This document shows positions 9,101 to 16,052 of a DNA stretch of 22,697 nucleotides, piece after piece. Source of the DNA: UMGS1781 sp045650705 (GTDB lineage Bacteria > Bacillota > Clostridia > TANB77 > CAG-508). The stretch covers positions 1 through 22,697 of the forward strand of contig JAZRRK010000056.1 in assembly GCA_045650705.1 (NCBI GenBank), read 5' to 3'. Below the pieces are notes generated by a model that saw only the letters and a list, made by a program, of their open reading frames with translations, ran no database searches and was not told the origin of the DNA. The position numbers and the translations under genes are program-made. Every line of letters starts with the position of its first letter. The first letter of the stretch is position 1.

Positions 9101-11228
9101 ACATTGGAGTCTATGTGAAAATATAACAAATAATCCACAAGAATATTATTTAAAATATGGTTTTGGATATGTAAATTTAAAGACGATAAAAAATCAAATA
9201 ATTCAAGATGTAGAAACATTTGTTGCTAAAGAAAATAAAATAAAGATAAGTATTTTAAAACTAAAAAATGCTTCAGGAGAAAGAAAGTTACTAAAAATAT
9301 TATATTATATAAAACCAGTATTAGGAGAAGATGAGATACAAACTAATGGATATATCAATGTACAAATGGAAAATAATGTTGTAACAGCACAAAACTTATA
9401 TACAAATGAGTTTAAAGGAAATATTATATATGCAGGAAGTAATGAAAAAATAAAATCTTTTACAGGAAGTAAAAATGAATTTATTGGAGACAAAAGTATT
9501 GAAAATCCACGAGCAATAGATGCAGTAAGCTTAAGTAATCAAAGTGGTTTGGGAGAAAATTCGTGTATTGCACTAGAAATAGAGCTTGAACTAGAAGCAT
9601 ATGAAAATAGAGAAATAGTGTTGTTTTTAGGAGAAGAAGATAATTTACTAGATGCTAAGAATATGGCATATAAGTATTCTAAAATATCAAATGCAAGAGA
9701 AGAACTAAACAACGTAAAAAGATTTTGGTATGAGTTATTAACAAGAATTCAAGTAAAAACACCAATTGAATCTATGAATATAATGCTAAATGGTTGGGCG
9801 ATTTATCAAACTATAGTGTCTAGATTGTGGGCGAGAAGCGGATATTATCAATCAGGTGGTGCAATAGGATTTAGAGATCAGTTACAAGATACTTTAGGTG
9901 TAAAATATATTGATTCAGAACTAATGAAAAAGCAAATAATAATGCATTCAGGACATCAGTTTATAGAAGGAGACGTACAGCATTGGTGGCATGAAGAAAC
10001 AGAAAAAGGAATAAGAACCAGATTTTCTGATGATTTATTATGGCTTTGCTATACGTTAAGTGAATATATAGAATATACAGGAGACAATAGCATTTTAGAT
10101 ATTGAAACACCATATTTAGAAGGAGAACCATTAGAAGAAGGCACAGATGAAAGATATGACTATTATCCAACTTCGAACACAAAAGGAACAATTTATGAGC
10201 ACTGTATAAAAGCAATAGAAAAATCATTAAACTTTGGAGAAAATGGTTTACCTAAAATTGGCTCAGGGGATTGGAATGATGGTTTAAATACAGTAGGAAA
10301 TAAGCAAAAGGGAGAAAGTGTATGGCTGGGCTTCTTTATATATGAAGTTTTAACTAGATTTATTCCAATATGTGCGGAACGAGGAGATTTAGAAAAAGTA
10401 GAAAAATATAAAAAAGTACAGGAAGATTTAAAAAGAGGATTAAACTTAGTAGGATGGGATGGAAGATGGTTTAAAAGAGCATTTACAGATGAAGGCGAAC
10501 CAATAGGTAGTATAGAAAATGAAGAATGTAGAATAGACAGTATATCTCAGAGTTGGGGAGTAATATCAGGAGCAGCAGATAATGATAAAAAATATATATC
10601 AATGGAAAGTTTAGAAAATCATCTTGTAGATAAAGAAAATGGAATAATAAAACTTTTAGATCCACCATTTAATAAAACAAAAATGGAACCAGGGTATATA
10701 AAAGCATATCTGCCAGGAGTACGTGAAAATGGAGGACAATACACACATGCAGCAATGTGGGCAATAATAGCATTCACAAAATTAGGATTTGGAGATAAAG
10801 CAGTAGAATATTATAGAATGATAAACCCAATAGAACATTCAAGAACAAAAGAAACAGCAATTAAATATAAAGTTGAACCATATGTAATTCCGGCAGATAT
10901 ATATGGAGCAGAAGGATTAGCAGGAAGAGGTGGTTGGACATGGTATACTGGTTCAAGTAGTTGGTTCTATAAAGCGGGAATAGAAAACATACTAGGATTA
11001 AACATAAAAAAAGGAATACTAAAAATGGAGCCTTGCATACCAAAAGAGTGGAAAGAATATAGTATAAAATATAGGTACAAAAGTAGTATATATAATATAA
11101 AGGTGAAAAATTCAGAAGCAAAAAACACAGGTGTTTCTAAATTTATTTTAAACGGAAGAGAAGTTCAAGAAAAACAAATAGAATTAAACGGAAATGGTGG
11201 AATATATGAGATAGTAGTAGAAATGTAA
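3156..11228 (+). CDS. ndvB: Cyclic beta-1,2-glucan synthase-type protein (GT84-GH189-GH94)
   Basis: A 2690-residue membrane enzyme resembling NdvB/Cgs, which makes beta-1,2-glucan from UDP-glucose, cyclises it and trims it. Order: an N-terminal domain (1-380); two membrane segments (390-412, 417-442); a GT84-like domain with DAD at 602-604, HDLLEG at 715-720 and HRWVRGDW at 749-756; about four membrane segments (794-810, 818-841, 929-944, 947-965); a glycoamylase/GH189-like domain with YYDLLASEAR ending at 1168, E1210, E1252 in WGVSEAAF and AHHQG at 1345-1349; then beta-sandwich regions and a GH94 catalytic part with GFRDQ (2238-2242), GDWNDG (2371-2376) and QYTH (2528-2531). The TTG at 3156 has AGGAG eight bases upstream; ATG 3201 is the alternative (2675 residues). 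Length is close to the roughly 2800-residue family. All three catalytic parts look intact; the exact product is inferred. Confidence 0.88.
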   Translation: MGLKEKNRYLNIKGIMLDREQIQSYMEKIASNYEIARNSTIGTYPMYRINENFKFIQKTYDLLNEQIKKEISIYPAGEWLLDNFYIIEETIKNIKNELTEKKYKNSPSIANGMYKGFARIYVLATEIVAYTDNKIDEETLKLCLSAYEKKKTLSMEEIWNLPIYLNIAIIENIRTICEKIYLSQIQKYKVEEIVERLIEKKESNKQEFKKIRENTKIYQNSSYPYIEYLSYKLKKYGKNGIPYLNILEEQVNKMGMTISEVIRKEHFDIAIQKVSIGNSITSIREISRINFLSLFEEINGVEELLRQDPAGIYEQMDYKTKEYYRNTIKKLSEKTKMSEIYITKKTIELAQKVKHEKKKHIGYYLIGRGQNILKNELGLKTHKKQKKETIYISSIYILTTILSVLLGIHVYRKINLPIAVIVSILGIIPISEICIQIINYILGKIVSPKILPKLALTEEIPDKYRTMVVIPTIINSKEKVKELFKKLEVYYLANKEENIYFTLLGDCTSSKNEIEPFDEEIIKAGQEETKRLNQKYAKDNKEKFYFLYRNRIWNSKEKCFLGWERKRGMLCQFNELLLTGKNEFRVNTIKQKLDIKYVITLDADTNLVLGTAKELIGTMAHILNKPVLDKNKNIVVDGHALIQPRVGIDLISSRKSLFTKVYAGAGGIDSYTNAISDIYQDNFDEGIFTGKGIYDLELFDKILCNEIPENKVLSHDLLEGSYLRCGLASDILLLDGFPFKYSSYVARMHRWVRGDWQIAGWLKKVITIKNGSKKANPLNTLSKFKILDNLRRSILPLISAILLIISVILELNNLPNSLITILSVIAISIPTILDIINYIIFKKNINSELVSAHKNIIKTVSGIKSSIIRGFLELIFIPNKAYSMLNAISKTIYRLNISKENLLEWMTSEEAERQSKNTLFSYYKNMIANLLSGLVLIALGVIYAKISFIVSGILFSIAPLIAWYISREEKEISQIETLKKEDIEYCIEIGKRTWKFFKENINETNNYLPPDNYQEDRKEKVAHRTSPTNIGLGLLAVTSSYDLGFIELDECIDLIKKMLQTIEKLQKWNGHLYNWYNTLNLEPLIPRYISTVDSGNFIGYLYTLKQFIIAKVNDEERDVIIGIIDNIINNTDFSILYDYKKRLFSIGFNVEENKLTDSYYDLLASEARQASLIAIAKRDVPAKHWNSLSRTLTNLNKYKGLISWSGTAFEYLMPNVNIRRYKGSLLDESCRFMLMSQKEYAKQLGIPWGVSEAAFNLRDLNNNYQYKAFGIPWLGLKRGLEEDMVVSSYAVFLSMIYDAKSAINNLKNLEKQEMYGEYGFYESIDYTMSRLKYGKNYEAVKTYMAHHQGLILLSINNLINKDILIKRFSNNPEIEAVDILLQERMPDKAIITKEKKEKVQRLKLKDYENYTERVYTKSTQNLNASNVISNGKYTIVSNMQGNGYSKLDNLLINRYKETADYNQGIFFYIKNLDSKQIWANTPEKKSKVIFAPEVTKYSRIDGSIETKTKITIAPEDNVEIRRLELTNNGNNVQTLEVTSYFEPVLSSSIQDYAHTAFNNLFLIFKEIENGSILIKRKKRDPKQKEMFVGVNLYTENETIGDVQYEIDKEKFVGKGNINIPEAIKESRPFSKNLGLSTDPVLAIKKTVKILPGESIILDLVISSAYKEEVVKEALQVYSNTNTISKTFELARAKIEAETIYLGLKGKDIEKYQKILSYLIFQNPMRKQTLEKLPHRVYSQSELWKFGISGDLPILLVRIKDVNDMYVIKDVLKAFEFFRSKNIKIDLVILNEEKNSYEHFIKFEVENEIQNRQLAFLKNKFGGIFVINEKEISKEDIELLEFRSNLELNAALGNVTLQLQDLEDDYQEKINNIGEETRTPYIFNQEIESLPEEYNDLKYYNDFGGFTEDGLEYRFKINKYNKLPTAWSNILANPNFGTVITQNLGGFTWSDNSRLNRISAWNNSANIDIPSEIIYIKNKETGEHWSLCENITNNPQEYYLKYGFGYVNLKTIKNQIIQDVETFVAKENKIKISILKLKNASGERKLLKILYYIKPVLGEDEIQTNGYINVQMENNVVTAQNLYTNEFKGNIIYAGSNEKIKSFTGSKNEFIGDKSIENPRAIDAVSLSNQSGLGENSCIALEIELELEAYENREIVLFLGEEDNLLDAKNMAYKYSKISNAREELNNVKRFWYELLTRIQVKTPIESMNIMLNGWAIYQTIVSRLWARSGYYQSGGAIGFRDQLQDTLGVKYIDSELMKKQIIMHSGHQFIEGDVQHWWHEETEKGIRTRFSDDLLWLCYTLSEYIEYTGDNSILDIETPYLEGEPLEEGTDERYDYYPTSNTKGTIYEHCIKAIEKSLNFGENGLPKIGSGDWNDGLNTVGNKQKGESVWLGFFIYEVLTRFIPICAERGDLEKVEKYKKVQEDLKRGLNLVGWDGRWFKRAFTDEGEPIGSIENEECRIDSISQSWGVISGAADNDKKYISMESLENHLVDKENGIIKLLDPPFNKTKMEPGYIKAYLPGVRENGGQYTHAAMWAIIAFTKLGFGDKAVEYYRMINPIEHSRTKETAIKYKVEPYVIPADIYGAEGLAGRGGWTWYTGSSSWFYKAGIENILGLNIKKGILKMEPCIPKEWKEYSIKYRYKSSIYNIKVKNSEAKNTGVSKFILNGREVQEKQIELNGNGGIYEIVVEM

Positions 11229-11234
11229 TCTGAC

Positions 11235-11263
11235 TTGACGAAATCATTTAAAAAGTATAAAAT
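11235..11263 (+). promoter_or_regulatory. Strong sigma-A promoter for the VanZ gene
   Basis: TTGACG (11235-11240), exactly 17 bases, then TAAAAT (11258-11263). It starts seven bases after the glucan synthase stop. No terminator separates the two genes, so the VanZ gene may also receive read-through. Confidence 0.7.
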
Positions 11264-11306
11264 ATATGCAATAAAAAATAGTATAAGATAGAGGGAAATA
11301 AATATA

Positions 11307-11816
11307 ATGAGTCGTCAAATTAAGTTTAAAAAGAAATTAATATTAAAGAGAATAATTTTTATAGCAATGCTACTAGCAACATTTTATGTAATATTTCAAT
11401 TCTCAGCGCAGGATGGAGAATTATCTGGTTCTATAAGTAAAAGAGTTACGAATTTTATAGTTGATATATTTTCAAAGATAAAAACTATTACAACGAGTGA
11501 TAGAATAAGATATGTTGCTAGATTAGAACCGATTATTAGAAAGTTAGCTCATTTTGGCATATATACTATACTAGGGTTTTCAGTTATGGGATTTTTCTGC
11601 ACATTTGAAATTAGAAATATATATAAGCTAATTTGGAGTTTCCTTATTGGTTTTGGATATGCGATATCAGACGAAATACATCAAGGTTTCATTCCGGGAA
11701 GAGGCCCCAGATTATTCGATGTAGGAATAGATACAGCAGGAGTCTTAACAGGAATTTTTATAATGATACTTTTAATAATTATTGTTGAAGATATAATTAA
11801 TTGGTTAAAAAGATAA
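11307..11816 (+). CDS. VanZ-family membrane protein
   Basis: A 169-residue integral membrane protein of the VanZ-like family. About four membrane segments are visible (14-31, 81-100, 106-120, 142-161). Family motifs are present: FSAQDG (32-37) after the first segment, RKLAHF (78-83), DEIHQ (122-126), and the GRGPRLFDVGIDTAG stretch (131-145). VanZ is known for low-level teicoplanin resistance, but most homologues have no proven role and are placed generally in envelope function. GAGGG lies 11 bases before the ATG, a rather long spacing. The gene has its own promoter and terminator, so it is not part of the downstream polysaccharide operon. Its placement after the glucan synthase gene may reflect a shared envelope role; this is inference. 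Confidence 0.88.
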   Translation: MSRQIKFKKKLILKRIIFIAMLLATFYVIFQFSAQDGELSGSISKRVTNFIVDIFSKIKTITTSDRIRYVARLEPIIRKLAHFGIYTILGFSVMGFFCTFEIRNIYKLIWSFLIGFGYAISDEIHQGFIPGRGPRLFDVGIDTAGVLTGIFIMILLIIIVEDIINWLKR

Positions 11817-11827
11817 ATAATAAAAAG

Positions 11828-11871
11828 AATAAAGAAGTTATTTCAAATAAAGAAATTACTTCTTTATTTTT
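11828..11871 (+). terminator. Terminator after the VanZ gene
   Basis: Arms 11828-11838 (AATAAAGAAGT) and 11858-11868 (ACTTCTTTATT) pair over 11 bp. After one mismatch, four more pairs form, with a nine-base loop. A T-run (11867-11871) follows. The stem is AT-rich, so strength may be moderate. Confidence 0.75.
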
Positions 11872-11952
11872 ATGCGAAATTAACATAAAACAATTAACTA
11901 TAAATTTTGGTCAAAATATTAACAAAAAAATCAAAAAATGTAAAAAAATCTA

Positions 11953-11982
11953 TTGTATTTTTATAATAACATAATGTATAAT
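11953..11982 (+). promoter_or_regulatory. Promoter of the polysaccharide operon
   Basis: TTGTAT (11953-11958), an 18-base spacer and a consensus TATAAT (11977-11982), about 57 bases before the first start codon. It is the only convincing promoter seen for the whole downstream gene run. The region before it is almost entirely A and T, which may act as an upstream element. No attenuator hairpin is obvious in the leader. Confidence 0.6.
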
Positions 11983-12039
11983 ATACTGTGATAAAAATAT
12001 AGTGTATTTAATATATATAATGTAGGAGTGAATGAAAAA

Positions 12040-13251
12040 ATGAATATATTATTTTCTCCACCAGATATTGGCGAAGACGAAATTAAAGAAGTAGTAGAAG
12101 CACTAAAATCAGGATGGATTACAACAGGACCAAAAACAAAGTTATTTGAAGAAAAATTAAGTAAATACTGTAATACAGATAAAACAGTATGCTTAAATTC
12201 AGCGACAGCAGCAATGGAAATGACTTTAAGAATGTTAGGAATAGGAGAAGGCGACGAAGTAATAACATCAGCATATACATACACAGCATCATGCAGTGTA
12301 ATTTGCCATGTAGGAGCAACTCCGGTATTAGTGGATATACAAAAAGATAATTTAGAAATGGATTATGAAAAATTAGAAGAAGCAATTACAGAAAAAACAA
12401 AAGCAATTATTCCAGTAGATATTGCAGGAGTAATATGCGATTTTGATAAAATTATAGAAATAGTAGAAAGAAAGAAATCACTATTTAAACCAAACAATGA
12501 AATTCAAGAAAAAATAGGAAGAGTTATAATTGTTGCTGATGATGCTCATGCAGTAGGAGCAACTAAGCAAAATAAAAAGGCAGGAGAATTTGCGGATTTT
12601 ACAAGTTTTTCATTCCATGCAGTTAAAAATTTAACTACAGCAGAAGGTGGAGCTGTAACTTGGAAAAAATTCGAAAATTTAGATAGTGAAGCGATATATA
12701 AGAGATTTCAGATTTTATCCTTACATGGACAGACAAAAGATGCATTACATAAAAATCAATTAGGGGCTTGGGAATATGATATACTAGAACCAGCATATAA
12801 ATGCAATATGACAGATATAATGGCAGGAATAGGACTTGCACAATTAAATAGATACGGGCAAATGTTAAAAAGAAGACATGAAATAATTGAAAAATATGAA
12901 AAAGCGTTAGAAGGACATAATGTGATAACATTAAAGCATAAAGATGAAAAAACAAATGCTGTTTCATCAGGTCATTTATTTATAACAAAAATAAATGGTA
13001 TAGAAGAACCAACAAGAAATGAAATAATAAAGAAAATGGCAGAAAGAGGAATTGCAACAAATGTTCATTACAAGCCATTACCATTATTAACTGCTTATAA
13101 AAAACTAGGATTTGATATAAAGGATTATCCAAACAGCTATAATTTCTATAAAGGAGAAATTACATTACCTTTATATACATTATTAACAGATGAGCAAGTA
13201 GAATATATAATTAATAATTTTGTTGAAATATTAGGAGAGTATAATATATGA
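12040..13251 (+). CDS. DegT/DnrJ/EryC1-family sugar aminotransferase
   Basis: A 403-residue PLP-dependent aminotransferase that puts an amino group on a nucleotide-linked keto sugar. The N-terminal FSPPDIGEDEI and GWITTGPKT (25-33) are typical of the family. D167 in ADDAHA should contact the PLP ring nitrogen, and K196 in SFHAVKNL is the probable Schiff-base lysine. ATG 12040 is preferred: AGGAG lies 11 bases upstream, whereas the in-frame GTG at 12028 overlaps that site. It is the first gene of the operon and overlaps the next by four bases (ATGA), so the two are probably translationally coupled. Pairing with a PglC-like transferase suggests it makes a 4-amino sugar for the first position, as PglE does, but no 4,6-dehydratase is present in the window. 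Confidence 0.9.
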   Translation: MNILFSPPDIGEDEIKEVVEALKSGWITTGPKTKLFEEKLSKYCNTDKTVCLNSATAAMEMTLRMLGIGEGDEVITSAYTYTASCSVICHVGATPVLVDIQKDNLEMDYEKLEEAITEKTKAIIPVDIAGVICDFDKIIEIVERKKSLFKPNNEIQEKIGRVIIVADDAHAVGATKQNKKAGEFADFTSFSFHAVKNLTTAEGGAVTWKKFENLDSEAIYKRFQILSLHGQTKDALHKNQLGAWEYDILEPAYKCNMTDIMAGIGLAQLNRYGQMLKRRHEIIEKYEKALEGHNVITLKHKDEKTNAVSSGHLFITKINGIEEPTRNEIIKKMAERGIATNVHYKPLPLLTAYKKLGFDIKDYPNSYNFYKGEITLPLYTLLTDEQVEYIINNFVEILGEYNI

Positions 13252-13934
13252 TTCTAAAAAAATATGAAGACATACCTGAAGATATAAAGAATTCAGTAGT
13301 AAAAAAATATTATGATATTCTAAACAAAAAGAGAATGAGTTTAGTTATAAAAAGAGTGTTAGATATAATTTTATCTTTAATATTGCTAATTGTTTTATCT
13401 CCAATTATGTTAATTTTAGCACTTATAATAAAAATAGATTCAAAAGGACCAGTGTTTTACAGACAAGAAAGAATAACACAATATGGTAGAGTATTTAGAA
13501 TATTTAAATTTAGAACAATGGTGCAAAATGCAGATCAAATAGGTGCGCTTGTGACCACACAAGAAGATAATAGAATTACAAGAGTAGGAAGTAAAATAAG
13601 AAAATGTAGATTAGATGAAATACCACAATTAATAAACATTTTAATAGGAGATATGTCTTTTGTTGGAACAAGACCAGAAGTAAAAAAATATGTAGAAATG
13701 TATACAGATGAAATGAAAGCAACACTATTAATGCCTGCTGGAGTAACATCTATGGCAAGTATAAAATTCAGAGATGAAGATGAAATAATAGAAGAACATA
13801 CAAAAAATGGTGAAGAAATTGATGATATCTATGTAAAAAGAATTCTACCAGAAAAAATGAAATGGAATTTGGAATATATAGAAAATACAAATGTATTGGA
13901 AGATTTGAAAATATGTATTAAAACAGTGATATAG
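13248..13934 (+). CDS. Monotopic phosphoglycosyl transferase (sugar-1-P transferase)
   Basis: A 228-residue transferase of the bacterial sugar transferase family (PF02397). It starts glycan assembly by moving a sugar phosphate from a UDP-sugar to undecaprenyl phosphate. One hydrophobic re-entrant segment (about 36-62) anchors it to the inner face of the membrane. Next come GPVFYRQER (67-75) and FKFRTM (86-91), the catalytic D123-E124 pair in RLDEIPQ, and MSFVGTRPE (136-144). It lacks the long N-terminal membrane domain of WbaP-type enzymes, so it is a minimal PglC-like form. It may load the amino sugar made by the gene upstream. The substrate cannot be read from sequence. Confidence 0.92.
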   Translation: MILKKYEDIPEDIKNSVVKKYYDILNKKRMSLVIKRVLDIILSLILLIVLSPIMLILALIIKIDSKGPVFYRQERITQYGRVFRIFKFRTMVQNADQIGALVTTQEDNRITRVGSKIRKCRLDEIPQLINILIGDMSFVGTRPEVKKYVEMYTDEMKATLLMPAGVTSMASIKFRDEDEIIEEHTKNGEEIDDIYVKRILPEKMKWNLEYIENTNVLEDLKICIKTVI

Positions 13935-13950
13935 CAAAGGGAGTGAAATA

Positions 13951-14955
13951 ATGGATACAGTATCATTAATTATACCAGTATATAATGAAGAAAAGTACAT
14001 AAAGAAATTTGTAGAATCTATTCAAAATCAAGACTATGATTTTGAAAAAATCGAGATAGTATTTATTGATGGAAATTCTATAGATAACACGAAGAAATTA
14101 ATTTCAGATACTTTGGAAAACACAAATATTAATTATAAAATATTAGATAATCCAAAAAAAATAACACCAATTTCATTAAATATTGGAATAAAGGAATCAG
14201 TAAACGATATTATAATAAGATTAGATGCACATAGTGTATATCCAGAGAATTATATATCTAAATGCGTATATTATCTAAATAAAACTGGAGCAGATAATGT
14301 TGGATGTACTATAAAAACTGAAAGTGAAGGTATAGTAGGGAATACAATCGCAAATGTATTATCATCAAAATTTGGAGTGGGAAACTCTAAATTTAGAACA
14401 GATGCAAAAAGTGGATATGTTGATACAGTGCCGTTTGGAACTTTTAGAAGAGAGTTGTTTGAAAAAATAGGATATTTTGATGAGAGATTACCCAGAAATC
14501 AAGATAGTGAATTTAATAGTAGAATAATAAAAAATGGAGGAAAAATATATTTATTTAATGATATTCAAATAGTATATTATCCAAGAAATACAATATCAAA
14601 ATTAATAAAAATGGCAATGTTAAATGGTAGATGGAATTTATTTACAAATTATTTATGTCCTAATTCAATGAAATTGAGACATTTTATTCCGTTTGTATTT
14701 GTAATATCATTATTAGTAGGAATATTAGAAATGATATTATTAGACAATGTAGTTCTAAATGTATTATTTCTAATAGAATTGCTTATGTACTTTGTTTTAG
14801 ATATTATATTTAGCTTAAAAGATATAAGACAAGAAGGAATAGTAAAAAGCATATTAGCTTTAGCAATATATCCTATATTTCATATAAGTTATGGAATAGG
14901 AACTTTTGGAGGAATTTATTTAATATTAAAAGAGAAAATAAGGAGTAGGAGATGA
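13951..14955 (+). CDS. Membrane-anchored family 2 glycosyltransferase (ExoA-like)
   Basis: A 334-residue inverting GT-A glycosyltransferase. The N-terminal nucleotide-binding part reads VSLIIPVYNEEKYI, and the FIDGNSIDNT region (38-47) is typical. The metal-binding motif is D92-A93-H94 in RLDAHS, a DxH form rather than DxD, as I recall it from ExoA-like enzymes of exopolysaccharide pathways. D185 in RNQDSEF is the probable catalytic base. Three hydrophobic segments (244-262, 266-285, 298-325) close the protein, so it acts at the cytoplasmic face of the membrane. AAGGGAG lies eight bases before the ATG, and 16 bases separate it from the previous gene. It probably adds the second sugar to the lipid-linked unit; donor and linkage are unknown. 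Confidence 0.88.
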   Translation: MDTVSLIIPVYNEEKYIKKFVESIQNQDYDFEKIEIVFIDGNSIDNTKKLISDTLENTNINYKILDNPKKITPISLNIGIKESVNDIIIRLDAHSVYPENYISKCVYYLNKTGADNVGCTIKTESEGIVGNTIANVLSSKFGVGNSKFRTDAKSGYVDTVPFGTFRRELFEKIGYFDERLPRNQDSEFNSRIIKNGGKIYLFNDIQIVYYPRNTISKLIKMAMLNGRWNLFTNYLCPNSMKLRHFIPFVFVISLLVGILEMILLDNVVLNVLFLIELLMYFVLDIIFSLKDIRQEGIVKSILALAIYPIFHISYGIGTFGGIYLILKEKIRSRR

Positions 14956-14959
14956 GTTT

Positions 14960-16051
14960 ATGAAATATGCATTAATAGGGTGTGGAAGAATAGCACCAAA
15001 TCATTTAGAAGCAGCAGTGAATAATAATTTGGATATTGTAGCAATTTGTGATATAATTCCAGAACATATGGAGATTTTATTGCAAAAACTAGGGTTAGAA
15101 GATAATCCGGTAAAGAGATATACAGATTATAAAGAAATGTTAGAAAAAGAAAAACCAGAATTAGTTGCAATTGCAACAGAGAGTGGAAAACACGCACAAA
15201 TTGCTTTAGATTGTTTAGAATATGGAGCTAATTTAATTATTGAAAAACCTATAGCATTGTCATTAGAGGATGCAGATAAAATAATAGCAAAATCAAAAGA
15301 AAAAGGATTAGTAGTATGTGCAAATCATCAAAACAGATTTAATAAATCAATACAAAAAATTAGACAAGCAGTTGAAGATGGAAGTTTTGGAAAAATGATG
15401 TATGGAACAGCACATATTAGATGGAATAGAGGACAAGATTATTATACACAAGCACCATGGAGAGGCACATGGGAACAAGATGGTGGAGCATTAATGAATC
15501 AATGTATACACAATATAGATTTGCTTAGATGGATGATGGGAGACGAAGTTACAGAAGTTTGTGCTTATACAGACAATCTAAATCACGACTATATTCAAGC
15601 AGAAGATTTAGGAATTGCAGTTGTAAAATTTAAAAATGGTTCATATGGAATAATAGAGGGAACAACAAATATATATCCAAAGAACTTAGAAGAAACACTA
15701 TATTTATTTGGACAAAAAGGAACTGTTAAAGCAGGAGGAAAATCAGTTAATATAATAGAAGAATGGATGTTTCAAAATCAAACAGAAGATTCAGAAAAAA
15801 TCAAACAAAAAAACAGTGAAATGCCTAAAAATGTATATGGATTTGGTCACACTCCGTTATATAAAAATGTAATTGAAAGTATACAAAATAATAAACAACC
15901 ATTAGTAGATGCAGAAGCTGGAAAAAGAGCTTTAGAGTTAGTACTTGCTATATATAAATCAGCAGCAGAAGGAAGACCAGTAAAATTGCCATTGAATAAA
16001 TGCTCAACATTAGATTTTAAAGGAAGATTTGATAAGGGAGATGCTAAATAA
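14960..16051 (+). CDS. wbpB: UDP-GlcNAc-uronate 3-dehydrogenase (WbpB/WlbA-like)
   Basis: A 363-residue Gfo/Idh/MocA oxidoreductase. The NAD-binding Rossmann start is ALIGCGRIAPNHL (4-16), and the family EKP motif is at 95-97. The segment YYTQAPWRGTWEQDGGALMN (161-180), followed by QCIHNIDLLRW, is characteristic of WbpB/WlbA, with H184 and D187 in the active-site position. WbpB/WlbA oxidise C3 of UDP-N-acetylglucosaminuronic acid, and the aminotransferase encoded next uses the 3-keto product. The gene starts four bases after the GT2 stop with AGGAG upstream, and ends one base before the aminotransferase ATG. Assignment within this broad superfamily is supported by the neighbours, which form the rest of the pathway. 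Confidence 0.88.
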   Translation: MKYALIGCGRIAPNHLEAAVNNNLDIVAICDIIPEHMEILLQKLGLEDNPVKRYTDYKEMLEKEKPELVAIATESGKHAQIALDCLEYGANLIIEKPIALSLEDADKIIAKSKEKGLVVCANHQNRFNKSIQKIRQAVEDGSFGKMMYGTAHIRWNRGQDYYTQAPWRGTWEQDGGALMNQCIHNIDLLRWMMGDEVTEVCAYTDNLNHDYIQAEDLGIAVVKFKNGSYGIIEGTTNIYPKNLEETLYLFGQKGTVKAGGKSVNIIEEWMFQNQTEDSEKIKQKNSEMPKNVYGFGHTPLYKNVIESIQNNKQPLVDAEAGKRALELVLAIYKSAAEGRPVKLPLNKCSTLDFKGRFDKGDAK

Positions 16052-16052
16052 T

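Noticed and set aside
11983..12039. Possible riboswitch or attenuator in the leader of the polysaccharide operon
   Set aside because: The leader is short and almost pure A/T, with no conserved core or stable stem.
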